Notes under the pieces: generated by a model
Seen by the model: the letters and a program-made list of their open reading frames with translations, nothing else
The model's database searches: none
What the model was told of the DNA's origin: nothing
Assembly (NCBI RefSeq): GCF_019331795.1
Contig: NZ_JAHPZL010000001.1
Span: 387,748-451,747, forward strand
Direction: 5' to 3'
Length of the DNA: 64,000 nt
Source of the DNA: Austwickia sp. TVS 96-490-7B
GTDB taxonomy: Bacteria; Actinomycetota; Actinomycetes; Actinomycetales; Dermatophilaceae
Shown here: piece after piece, positions 1-8,305 of the stretch
How the letters are laid out: every line of letters begins with the position of its first letter
Numbering within the stretch: position 1 is the stretch's first letter
Translations under genes and position numbers: made by a program

Positions 1-1187
1 AAAAGTACGGCGACGACCGACGTACCCAAATCGTGCCTTTCGACGGCGACATGTCCATGGAAGACCTCATCCCCCAAGAAGACGTCGTCGTCACCATCAC
101 CCGCGGTGGGTACGCCAAACGCACCCAAGTCTCGGCGTACCGCTCCCAGAAACGCGGCGGCAAGGGAGTACGTGGAGCCCAACTTCGCGGCGATGACATC
201 GTCGAGCATTTCTTCGTCACCACGACCCATCACTGGTTGCTCTTCTTCACCAACCTGGGACGGGTTTATCGGGCTAAGGGATACGAACTTCCCGAAAGTG
301 GACGGGACGCCAAGGGACAGCACGTCGCCAACCTCATGGCGTTCCAACCTGACGAACACATCGCCCAGGTCATGGCCATTGATGATTACGACGTCGCGCC
401 GTACCTCATCCTGGCCACTCGTAACGGCCTGGTGAAGAAAACGCGCCTCGCTGAATACGACTCACCGCGGTCTGGTGGCCTGATCGCGGTCAACCTGCGC
501 GACGGCGATGAGCTGGTGGGAGTGCGCGTGGGATCAGCAGATGATGACCTGCTGCTGGTCAGCAAGCAGGGACAAAGCCTGAGATTCCATGCCACCGACG
601 AGGTGCTGCGTCCCATGGGGCGTGCCACCAGTGGAGTCACCGGCATGAAGTTCCGAGACAGCGACCAACTGCTGTCCATGTGTCTGATCCCCGAAGGGGA
701 AGACCCGGACATCTTCGTGGTGTTCGAAAATGGCTTGGCCAAGCGGACACCAGCCTCCGGCTACCCCGTCAAGGGTCGCGCCGGCCTTGGCGTCCGTGTC
801 GCGGCGTTGTCGGAACGCGGCGGCGACCTCGTCGGAGCACTCGCTGTGGGCGAGAACGACGAAGTCATGGTGGTCATGGAGAAAGGCAAGATCGTGCGCA
901 GCCGCGTCGACGGAGTCCGTCGCACCGGTCGCAACACCATGGGAGTGCAGTTCGCCAAGCCCGATAAAGGTGATGCGATCGTGGCTGTCGCCCGTAACGC
1001 GGAAACAGAGGAAGATGATGGCAACGACGAGGAACCTGAGGCGACAGGTACTCCTGGTGGGCCAGAGAACACGGTCGGGGCAACCACTGAAACCGGCGTC
1101 CAGAGCACCGACGGCAGGAATGATCCGTCGATGAATGGGGCAGGTAGCGTAGTTCCGAAAGATGACGACGCCGGAGGTGGCGAGTGA
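1..1187 (+). CDS. gyrA: DNA gyrase subunit A, C-terminal part (5' end outside window)
   Basis: The frame is open from the left edge of the window, so only the C-terminal portion is present. It reads straight into the GyrA beta-propeller: [10 protein letters not shown], then [20 protein letters not shown] (the segment before blade 1), and repeated blade motifs such as [16 protein letters not shown] and EKGKIVRS. This C-terminal domain wraps DNA so that gyrase can introduce negative supercoils. After the last blade there is a low-complexity acidic and Gly/Thr-rich tail of about 60 residues, common and variable in actinobacterial GyrA. The stop codon overlaps the next gene's GTG start by 4 nt, so the two are probably translationally coupled. 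Confidence 0.97.
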   Translation, partial: KYGDDRRTQIVPFDGDMSMEDLIPQEDVVVTITRGGYAKRTQVSAYRSQKRGGKGVRGAQLRGDDIVEHFFVTTTHHWLLFFTNLGRVYRAKGYELPESGRDAKGQHVANLMAFQPDEHIAQVMAIDDYDVAPYLILATRNGLVKKTRLAEYDSPRSGGLIAVNLRDGDELVGVRVGSADDDLLLVSKQGQSLRFHATDEVLRPMGRATSGVTGMKFRDSDQLLSMCLIPEGEDPDIFVVFENGLAKRTPASGYPVKGRAGLGVRVAALSERGGDLVGALAVGENDEVMVVMEKGKIVRSRVDGVRRTGRNTMGVQFAKPDKGDAIVAVARNAETEEDDGNDEEPEATGTPGGPENTVGATTETGVQSTDGRNDPSMNGAGSVVPKDDDAGGGE

Positions 1188-2146
1188 GCACGAAAGTGCC
1201 AGGTACGACGACGGGAGCGGAAGGGAATTCACGTCCCGGCGAACCGTCTCCACAGCCTGGAAAGAACCCCCAGGCGGGAAAGCAGCCTCAGGCTGCTAAG
1301 CAGCCACCGCCAGCGCAGCCCTCGCGTCCTGGTCAAGCGGCTCGTCCCCCGCAGCCGCAACCAGGCCGGCCGGCAGGAGCTCCTGGACGTCCAGTGCCCC
1401 CGCAAGGGCGACCGGCACCGCAAGGCAGCCGACCGGCCCAACCAGGGAACAGGCCTGCGCAACCAGGGAAACCCCCGGCTGGACAACCACCCAGGCCAGC
1501 GCAGGGATCACGTCCAGGACCGGCCCAACCGGCCCGCCCGCCCCAGGGACAACGCCCACCGACGCCTCCAGGGCGGCCGGCCCCGCAAGGGAAACCGCCG
1601 ACGCAGCCCACTAAACCGGCAGCGGCCGCTCGTCCCCCGGCCCCACCCAAACAAGCCACACCTCCGCCGAAGGCACCGCCGCAGCCTTCTCGTCCGGCTC
1701 CGGTAGCCGCGACGACCGCGGCAGCGCCCACTCCAGCTCCGGCACCATCAGCGCCGAGCACACCGCGCCCTGAAAACACTCGCCGCGTCAAACTCACCTT
1801 GTCGCGGATTGACCCGTTCTCCGTGCTGAAGATTTCCTTCCTGCTGTCTGTGGCCTTGGGAATCGCCTCAGTGGTGGCGGTGGGGGTGCTCTGGGGGATG
1901 CTCAGCGGAATGGGGGTTTTCTCCACGGTCACTGACACGATCAACGAACTACAGTCCGGGGCATCCAGCGCCACCAAAATCAACATTGCTGACTGGTTCA
2001 GCCTGGCCCGTGTCCTGGCGCTGGCCGTGGTCTTCGCCGTCTTCGATGTCATCCTGCTCACCGCGATGTCCACGTTGACTGCTGTCATCTACAACCTGTG
2101 CGCTGCTCTGCTGGGCGGAGTGCAGATGGTGCTTTCCGACGACTGA
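1184..2146 (+). CDS. DUF3566 membrane protein with proline-rich N-terminus
   Basis: 320 residues. About the first 190 are extremely rich in Pro, Ala, Gln and Gly and probably disordered. The C-terminal 125 residues begin with [17 protein letters not shown] and carry two strong membrane segments (around residues 218-240 and 268-300), the hallmark of the DUF3566 family. Homologues lie immediately downstream of gyrA in most Actinomycetota, as here, with a GTGA start/stop overlap. The molecular role of the family is not established; location suggests a membrane-associated function co-expressed with gyrase. The long proline tract is longer than in many relatives. Confidence 0.9.
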   Translation: MSTKVPGTTTGAEGNSRPGEPSPQPGKNPQAGKQPQAAKQPPPAQPSRPGQAARPPQPQPGRPAGAPGRPVPPQGRPAPQGSRPAQPGNRPAQPGKPPAGQPPRPAQGSRPGPAQPARPPQGQRPPTPPGRPAPQGKPPTQPTKPAAAARPPAPPKQATPPPKAPPQPSRPAPVAATTAAAPTPAPAPSAPSTPRPENTRRVKLTLSRIDPFSVLKISFLLSVALGIASVVAVGVLWGMLSGMGVFSTVTDTINELQSGASSATKINIADWFSLARVLALAVVFAVFDVILLTAMSTLTAVIYNLCAALLGGVQMVLSDD

Positions 2147-2276
2147 GGAATCTGGCGGCCATCGTCGACCGGCGGGGCCAGCTCGACATGGCGCCAGCTC
2201 CTCTCGTTTTGTCACTGATGAAACAGTGGGGTAACCTGGGGAACCGCGCGACTCACAAGGTCAAGCGGGTTCTCAT

Positions 2277-2350
2277 GGGCCTATAGCTCAGACGGTTAGA
2301 GCGCTTCCCTGATAAGGAAGAGGCCACAGGTTCAAGTCCTGTTAGGCCCA
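2277..2350 (+). tRNA. tRNA-Ile (GAT)
   Basis: A complete 74-nt cloverleaf. The acceptor arms GGGCCTA and TAGGCCC pair perfectly with discriminator A. The anticodon stem CTTCC/GGAAG encloses the loop CTGATAA (anticodon GAT), and the T-arm has GGTTCAAGTCC. CCA is not encoded. It lies in the conserved gyrA, DUF3566, tRNA-Ile, tRNA-Ala order. Confidence 0.97.
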
Positions 2351-2362
2351 CTAGCAGAACAG

Positions 2363-2402
2363 ACGAAGGGCCCCGAAGCTTCACCGCTTCGGGGCCCTTC
2401 GT
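2363..2402. terminator. Strong hairpin terminator after tRNA-Ile
   Basis: A perfect 17-bp inverted repeat (2363-2379 with 2386-2402) with a 6-nt loop, starting 13 nt after the tRNA. There is no long T-run, as is usual for actinobacterial terminators. Confidence 0.8.
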
Positions 2403-2467
2403 CGTTGGTTCACCTGCCGCCTGGGATGATCGTCGATGAACAGACGACCTCGACGACGGGAGTGGCG

Positions 2468-3562
2468 ATGGACCAACGCACGAGGTCGCTGCTACACGAC
2501 TGGACCTTCGTCGTCCCCCTGGTCGGCATTGCGGTCCTGACGCTCGCCTGGGGCCGCGCACTGCCGTGGACTGCGATTCTCGTCGTCACCCTCGCCCTCG
2601 GTGGCAGCGTCATCGCCGCAGTGCACCACGCCGAAGTCGTCGCCCACAAAGTCGGCGAACCTTACGGGTCATTAGTCCTGGCCGTCGCCGTCACCGTCAT
2701 CGAAGTGGGCTTGATCGTCTCCTTGATGTCAGCCGGTGGCGAAGGAGCCGCCGTACTGGCCAGAGACACCGTCTTCTCCGCAGTGATGCTGACCCTCAAC
2801 GGCATCGTCGGCCTATCCCTGCTGATGGGTGCGGTCAAACATGACATCGTCTCGTTCAACGCTGAAGGAGCAGGCGCGGCTCTGGCAACCGTGCTCACCT
2901 TGGCCACCTTGTGCTTGGTGCTGCCGACGTTTACGACCGCCGAGCCCGGCCCCAGATATTCCGGAAGTCAACTGGCGTTCGCTGCCGTGTCATCACTGGT
3001 GTTGTACGCCGTGTTCGTGCTGACCCAAACCGGACGGCACCGAGACTTCTTCCTCCCCGTCAACACCGACACGGAGGACACTGAGCAGCATGCTGACCCG
3101 CCGACAGCCACAGCGGCATGGACCAGCCTTGCGCTGCTCCTGGTCTGCTTGGTGGCCGTCGTCGGACTAGCCAAAGCAGAATCCCCCGCCATTGAAGCTG
3201 TCGTTCGCAGCGCCGGCCTTCCCCATTCGTTTGTCGGCGTTGTCATTGCGATGCTGGTCCTGGCCCCTGAAACCCTGGCGGCTGTCCAAGCTGCTCGGCG
3301 AGACCGGATGCAGATCAGTTTCAATCTGGGGCTCGGCTCAGCGATGGCATCTATCGGACTGACCATCCCCGTGATCGGTATCGCCTCGACCTGGTTCACT
3401 GAGCCACTCCACCTGGGACTGGACTCCCTGCAAATGGCGCTGCTCGCTATCACTGGCGCAGTCACCATGCTCACTATCGTTCCCGGCCGGGCCACCAGAC
3501 TCCAAGGGGGAGTGCATCTGGCGTTGTTAGCGGCATTCGTGTTCCTCGCCGCCAACCCGTGA
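2468..3562 (+). CDS. Calcium/proton antiporter, ChaA-like (CaCA family)
   Basis: 364 residues, about 10-11 hydrophobic segments. Two internally related halves carry the cation-antiporter signatures: GEPYGSLVLAVAVTVIEV near residue 60 and PETLAAVQAARRDRMQIS followed by NLGLGSAMASIGLTIP near residue 255; the conserved Glu residues in each are the expected Ca2+ ligands. The family exchanges cytoplasmic Ca2+ (or Na+/K+) for external protons in the cell membrane. I place the start at ATG 2468 because GACGGGAG lies a few bases upstream; an upstream in-frame GTG at 2405 would add 21 non-conserved residues inside the terminator region. It stands alone between two terminator or tRNA units. Confidence 0.85.
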   Translation: MDQRTRSLLHDWTFVVPLVGIAVLTLAWGRALPWTAILVVTLALGGSVIAAVHHAEVVAHKVGEPYGSLVLAVAVTVIEVGLIVSLMSAGGEGAAVLARDTVFSAVMLTLNGIVGLSLLMGAVKHDIVSFNAEGAGAALATVLTLATLCLVLPTFTTAEPGPRYSGSQLAFAAVSSLVLYAVFVLTQTGRHRDFFLPVNTDTEDTEQHADPPTATAAWTSLALLLVCLVAVVGLAKAESPAIEAVVRSAGLPHSFVGVVIAMLVLAPETLAAVQAARRDRMQISFNLGLGSAMASIGLTIPVIGIASTWFTEPLHLGLDSLQMALLAITGAVTMLTIVPGRATRLQGGVHLALLAAFVFLAANP

Positions 3563-3644
3563 CCCAGGCCCGTCGTACGAGGTCCGTTCATGGCTGGGGT
3601 AGATGCCCCGTAGGCTGAAGAAACCCGCGAGGAAAGGACCCTAC

Positions 3645-4673
3645 GTGACGATCCCCCTGGTCATCGACACTGACACTGCTCAAGACGATTGTGTCGCCAT
3701 ACTCGTCGGGCTGCTCGACCCCCAGGCAGACCTGCAAGCCATCACCATGGTCGCTGGCAACGTCGGTTTTGACCGGCAAGTCAAGAACGCCTGGATGACC
3801 CTGTCAGTAGCCGGGAAACTCGGTGACGTCCCCGTATACCTCGGATGCCGTCGGCCACTGATGCGGGAATGGGTGTCCGCAGAAGACGTCCACGGTGATG
3901 GCTCTGGTGGCCTGAGCATGGACGACGACGGATGCCACCCCGAAGACGAACACGCCGTCGACGCGCTTATCCGACTAGCCGCAGAGCACGCCGGTGAACT
4001 CACCATCGTCGCCATCGGTCCGCTGACCAATATCGCCTCCGCCGTCGTCAAAGATCCCCAGTTCGTGGCGAACGTCAAACGACTCGTCGTGATGGGCGGC
4101 TCCAACAACGCTCGCGGCAACATCACCGCCGCTGCCGAATTCAACCTGTACGTCGACCCCGAAGCGGGCCGCATCGTCTGCGAAGCAGGCTTCACCGATC
4201 TGGTGTTCGTGCCCTGGGCGCCGCTGACATTGCGTGACGCCACTTTCGGCCGAGACGCACTCGCCCGCATCGACGCGCTCGACACCCCACTGTCGCGTTT
4301 CTTCACCCGGATCGTCTCAGCGACCCTCGCCTATGACGAATCCGTGGGCATCCCCGGATCCACCCACCCCGACTCCCTGTCCGCAGCGATCGTGCTGCAC
4401 CCCGAACTCATCACCGCCGCCGCTCCCTACCACGTGGCCGTAGACACCTCCTCAGAGCTCACCAGAGGCTACGCGGCGATGTCCTGGCTCCCACCGGAGG
4501 CCTCGGCCGCAGAAAGCCAGGAGACGGCCGCAACGGCGCCCACGGAGCGACGTACCGTCCACGGACTCACCCCCAACGCCACCGTCATCGAAGCCATCGA
4601 CGCCACCGCATTCCACACCTACATCTGTGACCTCCTCGCCACCCCCACACAGCCCACCAGGCCTGTCGCGTAA
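3645..4673 (+). CDS. Inosine-uridine preferring nucleoside hydrolase (IunH family)
   Basis: 342 residues. The N-terminal motif VIDTDTAQDD supplies the cluster of aspartates that bind Ca2+ in this family, and ARGNITAAAEFN is the second signature that contacts the ribose. THPDSLSAAIVLHPEL near residue 245 corresponds to the family's late acidic/His region. The enzyme cleaves the N-glycosidic bond of ribonucleosides for purine or pyrimidine salvage in the cytoplasm. Start GTG 3645 is preceded by AGGAAAGGA; a longer frame from 3603 lacks a site and homology. Substrate preference cannot be told from the sequence. Confidence 0.88.
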   Translation: MTIPLVIDTDTAQDDCVAILVGLLDPQADLQAITMVAGNVGFDRQVKNAWMTLSVAGKLGDVPVYLGCRRPLMREWVSAEDVHGDGSGGLSMDDDGCHPEDEHAVDALIRLAAEHAGELTIVAIGPLTNIASAVVKDPQFVANVKRLVVMGGSNNARGNITAAAEFNLYVDPEAGRIVCEAGFTDLVFVPWAPLTLRDATFGRDALARIDALDTPLSRFFTRIVSATLAYDESVGIPGSTHPDSLSAAIVLHPELITAAAPYHVAVDTSSELTRGYAAMSWLPPEASAAESQETAATAPTERRTVHGLTPNATVIEAIDATAFHTYICDLLATPTQPTRPVA

Positions 4674-4683
4674 GGTTGCTCAC

Positions 4684-4821
4684 ATGCGAAAACTCGTCAC
4701 ACTTGCCGCTGTCGCCGCCGTCGGGTTCGTGCTCTACCGCAAGGCCCAAGAGCAGCGCGAAGAGCAGCAGCTGTGGGCCTCCGTCACCGACCCGGTGCCC
4801 CCGATGCGGAGAAACGGCTGA
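4684..4821 (+). CDS. DLW-39 family small membrane-anchored protein
   Basis: 45 residues, MRKLVTLAAVAAVGFVLYRK followed by a charged Glu/Gln/Arg stretch and QQLWASVTDPVP. This matches the short DLW-39 family of Actinobacteria: one N-terminal membrane segment, an amphipathic region and the LW-x-x-x-TD motif. The family usually sits between gyrA and the tRNA-Ala gene, as here. No function is known. Start ATG 4684 was chosen because residues upstream in the same frame belong to the end of the nucleoside hydrolase region. Confidence 0.85.
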   Translation: MRKLVTLAAVAAVGFVLYRKAQEQREEQQLWASVTDPVPPMRRNG

Positions 4822-4897
4822 AACCACGTATCCTGAGGGAGGTCACCGTCCACGCCGTGGTGATGACCAACCGAACAGCACCAGTCCGGTGCTGGCC

Positions 4898-4970
4898 GGG
4901 GCCTTGGCGCAATTGGTAGCGCACCTGCTTTGCAAGCAGGGGGTTAGGGGTTCGAGTCCCCTAGGCTCCA
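4898..4970 (+). tRNA. tRNA-Ala (TGC)
   Basis: 73-nt cloverleaf. GGGGCCT pairs with AGGCTCC (one G-U), the anticodon stem CCTGC/GCAGG encloses TTTGCAA (anticodon TGC), and the T-arm reads GGGGTTCGAGTCCCC. CCA is not encoded. It marks the left border of the accessory region. Confidence 0.97.
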
Positions 4971-5015
4971 CCCAGGCTGTCACAGACAATGTGACTCCAT
5001 CGACTCAGGAAATGG

Positions 5016-5047
5016 CTGGCCAGAGGTCCTTCGGGGCCTCTGGCCAG
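5016..5047. terminator. Terminator after tRNA-Ala
   Basis: 14-bp stem (5016-5029 with 5034-5047, one G-U) closed by a very stable TTCG tetraloop, 45 nt after the tRNA. Confidence 0.8.
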
Positions 5048-5137
5048 ACCTATCTCCCCGCTCGACCCTCCCACCCAGCGCTCCACGTCGTCACGGCGGG
5101 CGGTTGAGCGCGCGCGGACCGCTTGAAGGCACGAAAT

Positions 5138-5169
5138 GGCCCCTGCTCGGGTGTTTCCGGGCAGGGGCC
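5138..5169. terminator. Hairpin downstream of the transposase remnant
   Basis: 9-bp stem GGCCCCTGC/GCAGGGGCC (5138-5146 with 5161-5169) lying just past the 3' end of the minus-strand transposase remnant; it could terminate in either direction. Confidence 0.5.
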
Positions 5170-5182
5170 GTCGCTATGGGTG

Positions 5183-5953
5183 TTACTTCGTCTTGACGCT
5201 TCTCTTGCCGGGGGACTGGGCTGTCCGCTTCACCGTGACCCAGGGCGTCGTCGGGGGTCCGGTGTGGGCAAGACCGGGTGGTGCCTGGGCGCGATGCGGT
5301 CGGCTGAACTTCCGTTGCCGGTGCAGGGCCTTCGTCGGCCTTGCGCTGGGCAGCGGCTCGATCACCTCGTCGTCTGCGACCTGCGGCGGATCGCCCACGT
5401 CGTAGCCGTAGCGCGTCAGAAGGAGCGACGCGTAGACCGCCGCGAGGATGAACGACAGCAGGATGCCGTTGCGCTCGGTCCCTCGGACCCGGGTCGAGTG
5501 CCGGGTGAGGCGGGCATGGTGCACCTTGGCGCAGGAGTTTGTCGACTCCACGGCGGAGCGGCGACCGTAGGAAGCCTTCCACTTGGTGGTGCCGTAGAGG
5601 ACACGTTGGCGCAGGTTGAGCAGGTCGTCGGGGCCAAGGGTCACGGTGGTGCCGCAATGGCACGGATCGCCTTCGACGCACTGGGTCTGCGGGTAGCGGG
5701 CTGCGTCGAGGCGCAGCGAGGCGGGGTTGTTCGCGCAGCGCATCGTGCCGGAGAGAACCGGATCGCGGTAGCGCTGCGTCGCTCGCCTATAGTTCGGCGC
5801 TCCCCACGGCTGAGGTGTCCAAGGGGATGACGGTGCATGAAGAGTGTGAATAATCCAGAAGCAACGGTCCGTCTCCTCGAACACCTGTACATCTACGCTC
5901 GCTAGCACCCATTCACACAAGCCCGGCCAGAGAGGACCGTCATGACCCAGCAC
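5183..5953 (-). pseudogene. Transposase, C-terminal half only
   Basis: 256-codon minus-strand frame. Its middle reads SGTMRCANNPASLRLD, a Cys-rich CVEGDPCHCG segment, then VLYGTTKWKASYGRRSAVES and RVRGTERNGILLSFILAAVY. This pattern (GT-x-x-W-x-ASY-x-RR, then a hydrophobic C-terminus) is the end of an actinobacterial transposase-like family; the N-terminal half with the first catalytic region is missing. The first ~60 residues look unrelated, so this is probably a truncated remnant. A piece resembling the missing N-terminus of the same family lies at 55580-55858. No terminal inverted repeats were found. Confidence 0.6.
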
Positions 5954-6130
5954 AAACCCGAGGACTCGCTCCAGGCCGACCTGGAGGCGCTCGCTGAAGT
6001 CTTCGAGGCCGAGGACCGAGAAGACCGCCGCCGCGAGGCTCAGCGCCGCCGTGACGGACTCCCAGAGCCGAAGCGGGACATCCGGGCCTTCGGCGGCTTC
6101 GCGGACGGTGGGGCCGCTCCCCGAGACTGA
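5942..6130 (+). CDS. Small acidic/basic helical protein, unknown function
   Basis: 62 residues, MTQHKPEDSLQADLEALAEV then a dense Glu/Asp/Arg helix and the C-terminal DIRAFGGFADGG. An AGAGAGGA ribosome site sits 6-10 nt before the ATG, which is why I accept it. The charged helix could be a coiled coil. Not recognised; small proteins of this kind occur on actinobacterial integrative elements. It overlaps the 5' end of the minus-strand transposase remnant by 12 nt and converges with the small gene at 6149-6319. Confidence 0.45.
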   Translation: MTQHKPEDSLQADLEALAEVFEAEDREDRRREAQRRRDGLPEPKRDIRAFGGFADGGAAPRD

Positions 6131-6148
6131 ACGCCCGCTGCTGAGCCG

Positions 6149-6319
6149 CTACTTTTGCGCCACCCACGCCTCCTCCAGCAGTAACGACGCCAGCGCGTAC
6201 TCGGTGCGGTCTCGGTCGAGATCGGGGACGAGGTGGGTGAGGCTGGTCGTCGCGCGCTCGGCTACCTCGAAGACGGCGGAGATTAAGGGCTGCTGAGATG
6301 TCGTGACATCGTTGGTCAT
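6149..6319 (-). CDS. Small protein, 56 aa, unknown function
   Basis: ATG at 6319-6317 runs leftward to TAG at 6149. The peptide begins MTNDVTTSQQPLISAVFEVA and ends with an alternating hydrophobic/acidic helix closing in LEEAWVAQK. Codon third positions are mostly G or C and the amino-acid mix is protein-like, unlike the opposite strand. AGGTG lies 4 nt before the start. I do not recognise it. It faces the 5942-6130 gene tail to tail and lies on the flank of the AbiF unit, so it may be an element cargo or regulator. Confidence 0.45.
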   Translation of the reverse strand: MTNDVTTSQQPLISAVFEVAERATTSLTHLVPDLDRDRTEYALASLLLEEAWVAQK

Positions 6320-6340
6320 GCACCTGGACGGTAGCCTGGC

Positions 6341-6498
6341 GTGGACCCTCTCGCCTTGCTTCCCAAGGCTTCGACCCTTGCGTACTACCGTGCCGACCGC
6401 TGGAGGTAGACGCCCCGCTGATCCCGCAGCCCCAGCGAGACACGGCCCCGCTGGACTTGATCGCTGCCCGCGCGGAGGGTACGGTTCCTACCAATAGT
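6341..6498 (+). other. Possible frame-broken gene remnant
   Basis: GTG 6341 opens a 22-residue frame ending in TLAYYRADRWR and TAG 6407. One frame over, immediately after, the sequence continues VDAPLIPQPQRDTAPLDLI and ARAEGTVPTN. Together they read like one short protein broken by a shift at about 6405. Not recognised; a chance frame is possible. It leads directly into the candidate structured RNA. Confidence 0.25.
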
Positions 6499-6558
6499 CC
6501 CCCCGCCGCCTCTCATCGCGTCAGCGGTGATGCACACTGCGGGGGTCCTCTTTTTTTC
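6497..6558 (+). ncRNA. Candidate structured RNA upstream of abiF (abiF RNA-like) with terminator-like tail
   Basis: An outer 7-bp stem CCCCCGC/GCGGGGG (6500-6506 with 6539-6545) encloses a second hairpin TCATCGC-GTCA-GCGGTGA (6513-6519 with 6524-6530, one T-G pair). A T-rich tail with seven consecutive T (6551-6557) follows. The abiF start codon lies only 12 nt beyond the T-run. A conserved RNA motif has been described immediately upstream of abiF-type genes in other bacteria, and that family knowledge makes a specific RNA more likely than a plain terminator. No covariation was tested, so a simple terminator of an upstream unit remains possible. Confidence 0.5.
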
Positions 6559-6569
6559 TAGGTCCAAAC

Positions 6570-7523
6570 GTGCAGATTCCGCCCTTCCTCACCGTCGATG
6601 AGCGGGTGGACTATCTGTACGCGCGGGGGTACTTCGAGCCAGGCTCCGTCACCGACGAGCACGCAGAGCGACTCTCCCGGCTCAACTTTCACTACTTTCT
6701 CGGCTACGCCCGGAACTACCGTGCCCTCGTGGGTCGGCGGCAGGTTCAGGTCTCTCACAAGTCGCCTGACGACGTGTTCCGGGTGATCGACCTGGACGCC
6801 AAGGTCTCGGCACTCGCTCACGAGGGATTGCGGACTGCCGAGTGGCGACTGCGTGCGGCGGCTGTGGAGCACTACTGCGCCAAGTTCGCCTCGGCCAACT
6901 CCTACCTCCAGGCCGCTCAGTACCGGGCCACCGACGCCGATAGCCCGAGCCGTCTGGTGGAGGGCATCCTGCTGCACATCTACCGTCATGACGAGCCCTA
7001 CGTCGATGAGTGCCTCCGCGAGGCTGCCACCTCGAAGTCGCTGACCAAGCCCCGCCGGTACGAAGCCTCGTGCCACGACACGTGCCTCGACCTCGCCACC
7101 GACCTTCCCTTGTGGGCCGTAGTGGACAGTTTCAGCCTCGGGCTGCTCGGCCAGTTCGTCATGAACTGCGACAAGGACACCGAGTCCCCTGTCTGGAAGG
7201 CGGTCGCCAAGGACCTAGAGATCAGTGCTCAGGTCTTCGAGACCCAGGTCAAGTCGCTGGCCTACCTGCGCAACTCAGTGGCCCACCACGCCCGCCTGTG
7301 GATGCGCCCCACGTCGGACAGCGCCAAGAAGCCCCGCCTCTTCAATAACCGGCTGAAGAACGTGCACCCCAAGTCCATGCACTGGGCCTTCATGAACCTT
7401 GCCACCTTCCTGCCCAAGGAACAGCGGATCGACTTCGCCCAGCGGATCGACACTCTGACCGGCTCCGACGCCATCTACCGGCACGGGATCACTAACGTCC
7501 ACGAGACGCCGAAGGCTGTCTGA
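6570..7523 (+). CDS. Abi family protein (AbiF/AbiD-like, Abi_2) with HEPN-type RX4H motif
   Basis: 317 residues. The N-terminus PPFLTVDERVDYLYARGYF is the typical opening of Abi_2 proteins (prefer the pattern PPLT-x-E-x-Q-x-x-L-x-x-RG). The middle holds the family's LNFHYFLGYARNYR and conserved R-x-x-E/W helices. The C-terminal LRNSVAHHARLW contains R-x4-H (R249-H254 approximately), the HEPN ribonuclease signature. Family members protect against phage by abortive infection and are thought to act as RNases. Start GTG 6570 directly follows the structured RNA element; no clear ribosome site is visible, so a leaderless or structure-controlled start is likely. A terminator-like hairpin follows at 7649. 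Confidence 0.85.
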   Translation: MQIPPFLTVDERVDYLYARGYFEPGSVTDEHAERLSRLNFHYFLGYARNYRALVGRRQVQVSHKSPDDVFRVIDLDAKVSALAHEGLRTAEWRLRAAAVEHYCAKFASANSYLQAAQYRATDADSPSRLVEGILLHIYRHDEPYVDECLREAATSKSLTKPRRYEASCHDTCLDLATDLPLWAVVDSFSLGLLGQFVMNCDKDTESPVWKAVAKDLEISAQVFETQVKSLAYLRNSVAHHARLWMRPTSDSAKKPRLFNNRLKNVHPKSMHWAFMNLATFLPKEQRIDFAQRIDTLTGSDAIYRHGITNVHETPKAV

Positions 7524-7648
7524 GCGGGCGACGCAATCCCAACGGCATCCGGTTGTACGGTTTCCGCCACCTACGGCGTACCTGGCTCAACCGGAGGGGT
7601 CGCAAAGGCCCCTGTCAGCGCATTGACTGGGGCACCCACCCAGGTCAG

Positions 7649-7681
7649 AGGCCCTTTTCCTTCCCGGCGAGGGGCCTTTTT
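7649..7681 (+). terminator. Rho-independent terminator after abiF
   Basis: AGGCCC (7649-7654) pairs with GGGCCT (7672-7677) and is followed by TTTTT. An upstream AAAGGCCCC at about 7604 could compete for the same 3' arm. Confidence 0.6.
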
Positions 7682-7712
7682 CATGCCCCGGCATCTATGC
7701 CGCCGAAGTTGG

Positions 7713-8305
7713 TCACAGCCGGACCCCCAACGACGCGTCAAGCTGGGCGAGGGCGTCGCGGGTCGAGTCCGAAGACACCTGGGCGTAGATGTCCATCGTC
7801 ACGGCGATTTGAGAGTGCTGAAGAATCTGCATCGCCACGCGCGGGTGCACCCCGAGGTGGACCAGCAACGAGGCGCACGTCCGCCGCGTCGAGTGCACCG
7901 GAATCACCGGTACGCGGGACTTGGCCGCGCGCTCTTTGAACTTGCGGTAGAAGTTGCGCGGGTCCATCGGGGTCCCGATAGAGGAAGTGACGACCAGCCC
8001 CGAGGGCTGCCACACCTCACCGAGCCGAGCCGCTTCGACCGCCTGCCTCTTGGCTGGATCGAGCAACGCATCGACGCAGGTCTGAGGCAGCGGAAGCACT
8101 GCTTCAGAGGAACGCGCCTTCACACGCGAGTGTGAGCGGACAGGCACGGGTCGAAGACCTCCGCCAGCCACCGACGCAGGTACATATCGATCGTGGGACT
8201 CTCCGGATCCACCGGCCCCCGGCGTGCCTGCTCCTGCAACCTCTGTTGCTTGGCCCTGACGTTCTCGCGCGTCTTCACTTTGACGTACTTCCGCACGCGC
8301 CGTCC
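7713..8305 (-). pseudogene. Phage-type tyrosine integrase with central deletion
   Basis: Two frames make up the gene. 8305-8120 gives the N-terminal arm-binding/SAM-like part (KVKTRENVRAKQQRLQEQAR, then IDMYLRRWLAEVFDP). 8130-7713, in another frame, gives the catalytic C-terminus: VPVIPVHSTRRTCASLL (H-x-x-R box), LQHSQI and the nucleophile region TMDIYAQV. The roughly 130 residues between, including the first catalytic Arg, are gone; the junction is at about 8125-8140 around LSAHTRV. The protein would integrate and excise an element by site-specific recombination, but this copy is dead. Its 5' end is replaced by an IS3 OrfA fragment. Confidence 0.75.

Noticed and set aside
1333..2088. Long minus-strand frames under the DUF3566 gene
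   Set aside because: Gly-rich complement of a Pro-rich coding region.
2253..2561. Minus-strand frame covering tRNA-Ile with an LTGLEPVASS-like end
   Set aside because: A well known false protein made by reading across a tRNA and its neighbour; the tRNA explains it.
4948..4970. Attachment site formed by the tRNA-Ala 3' end
   Set aside because: No second copy of this end was found in the following 20 kb by eye.
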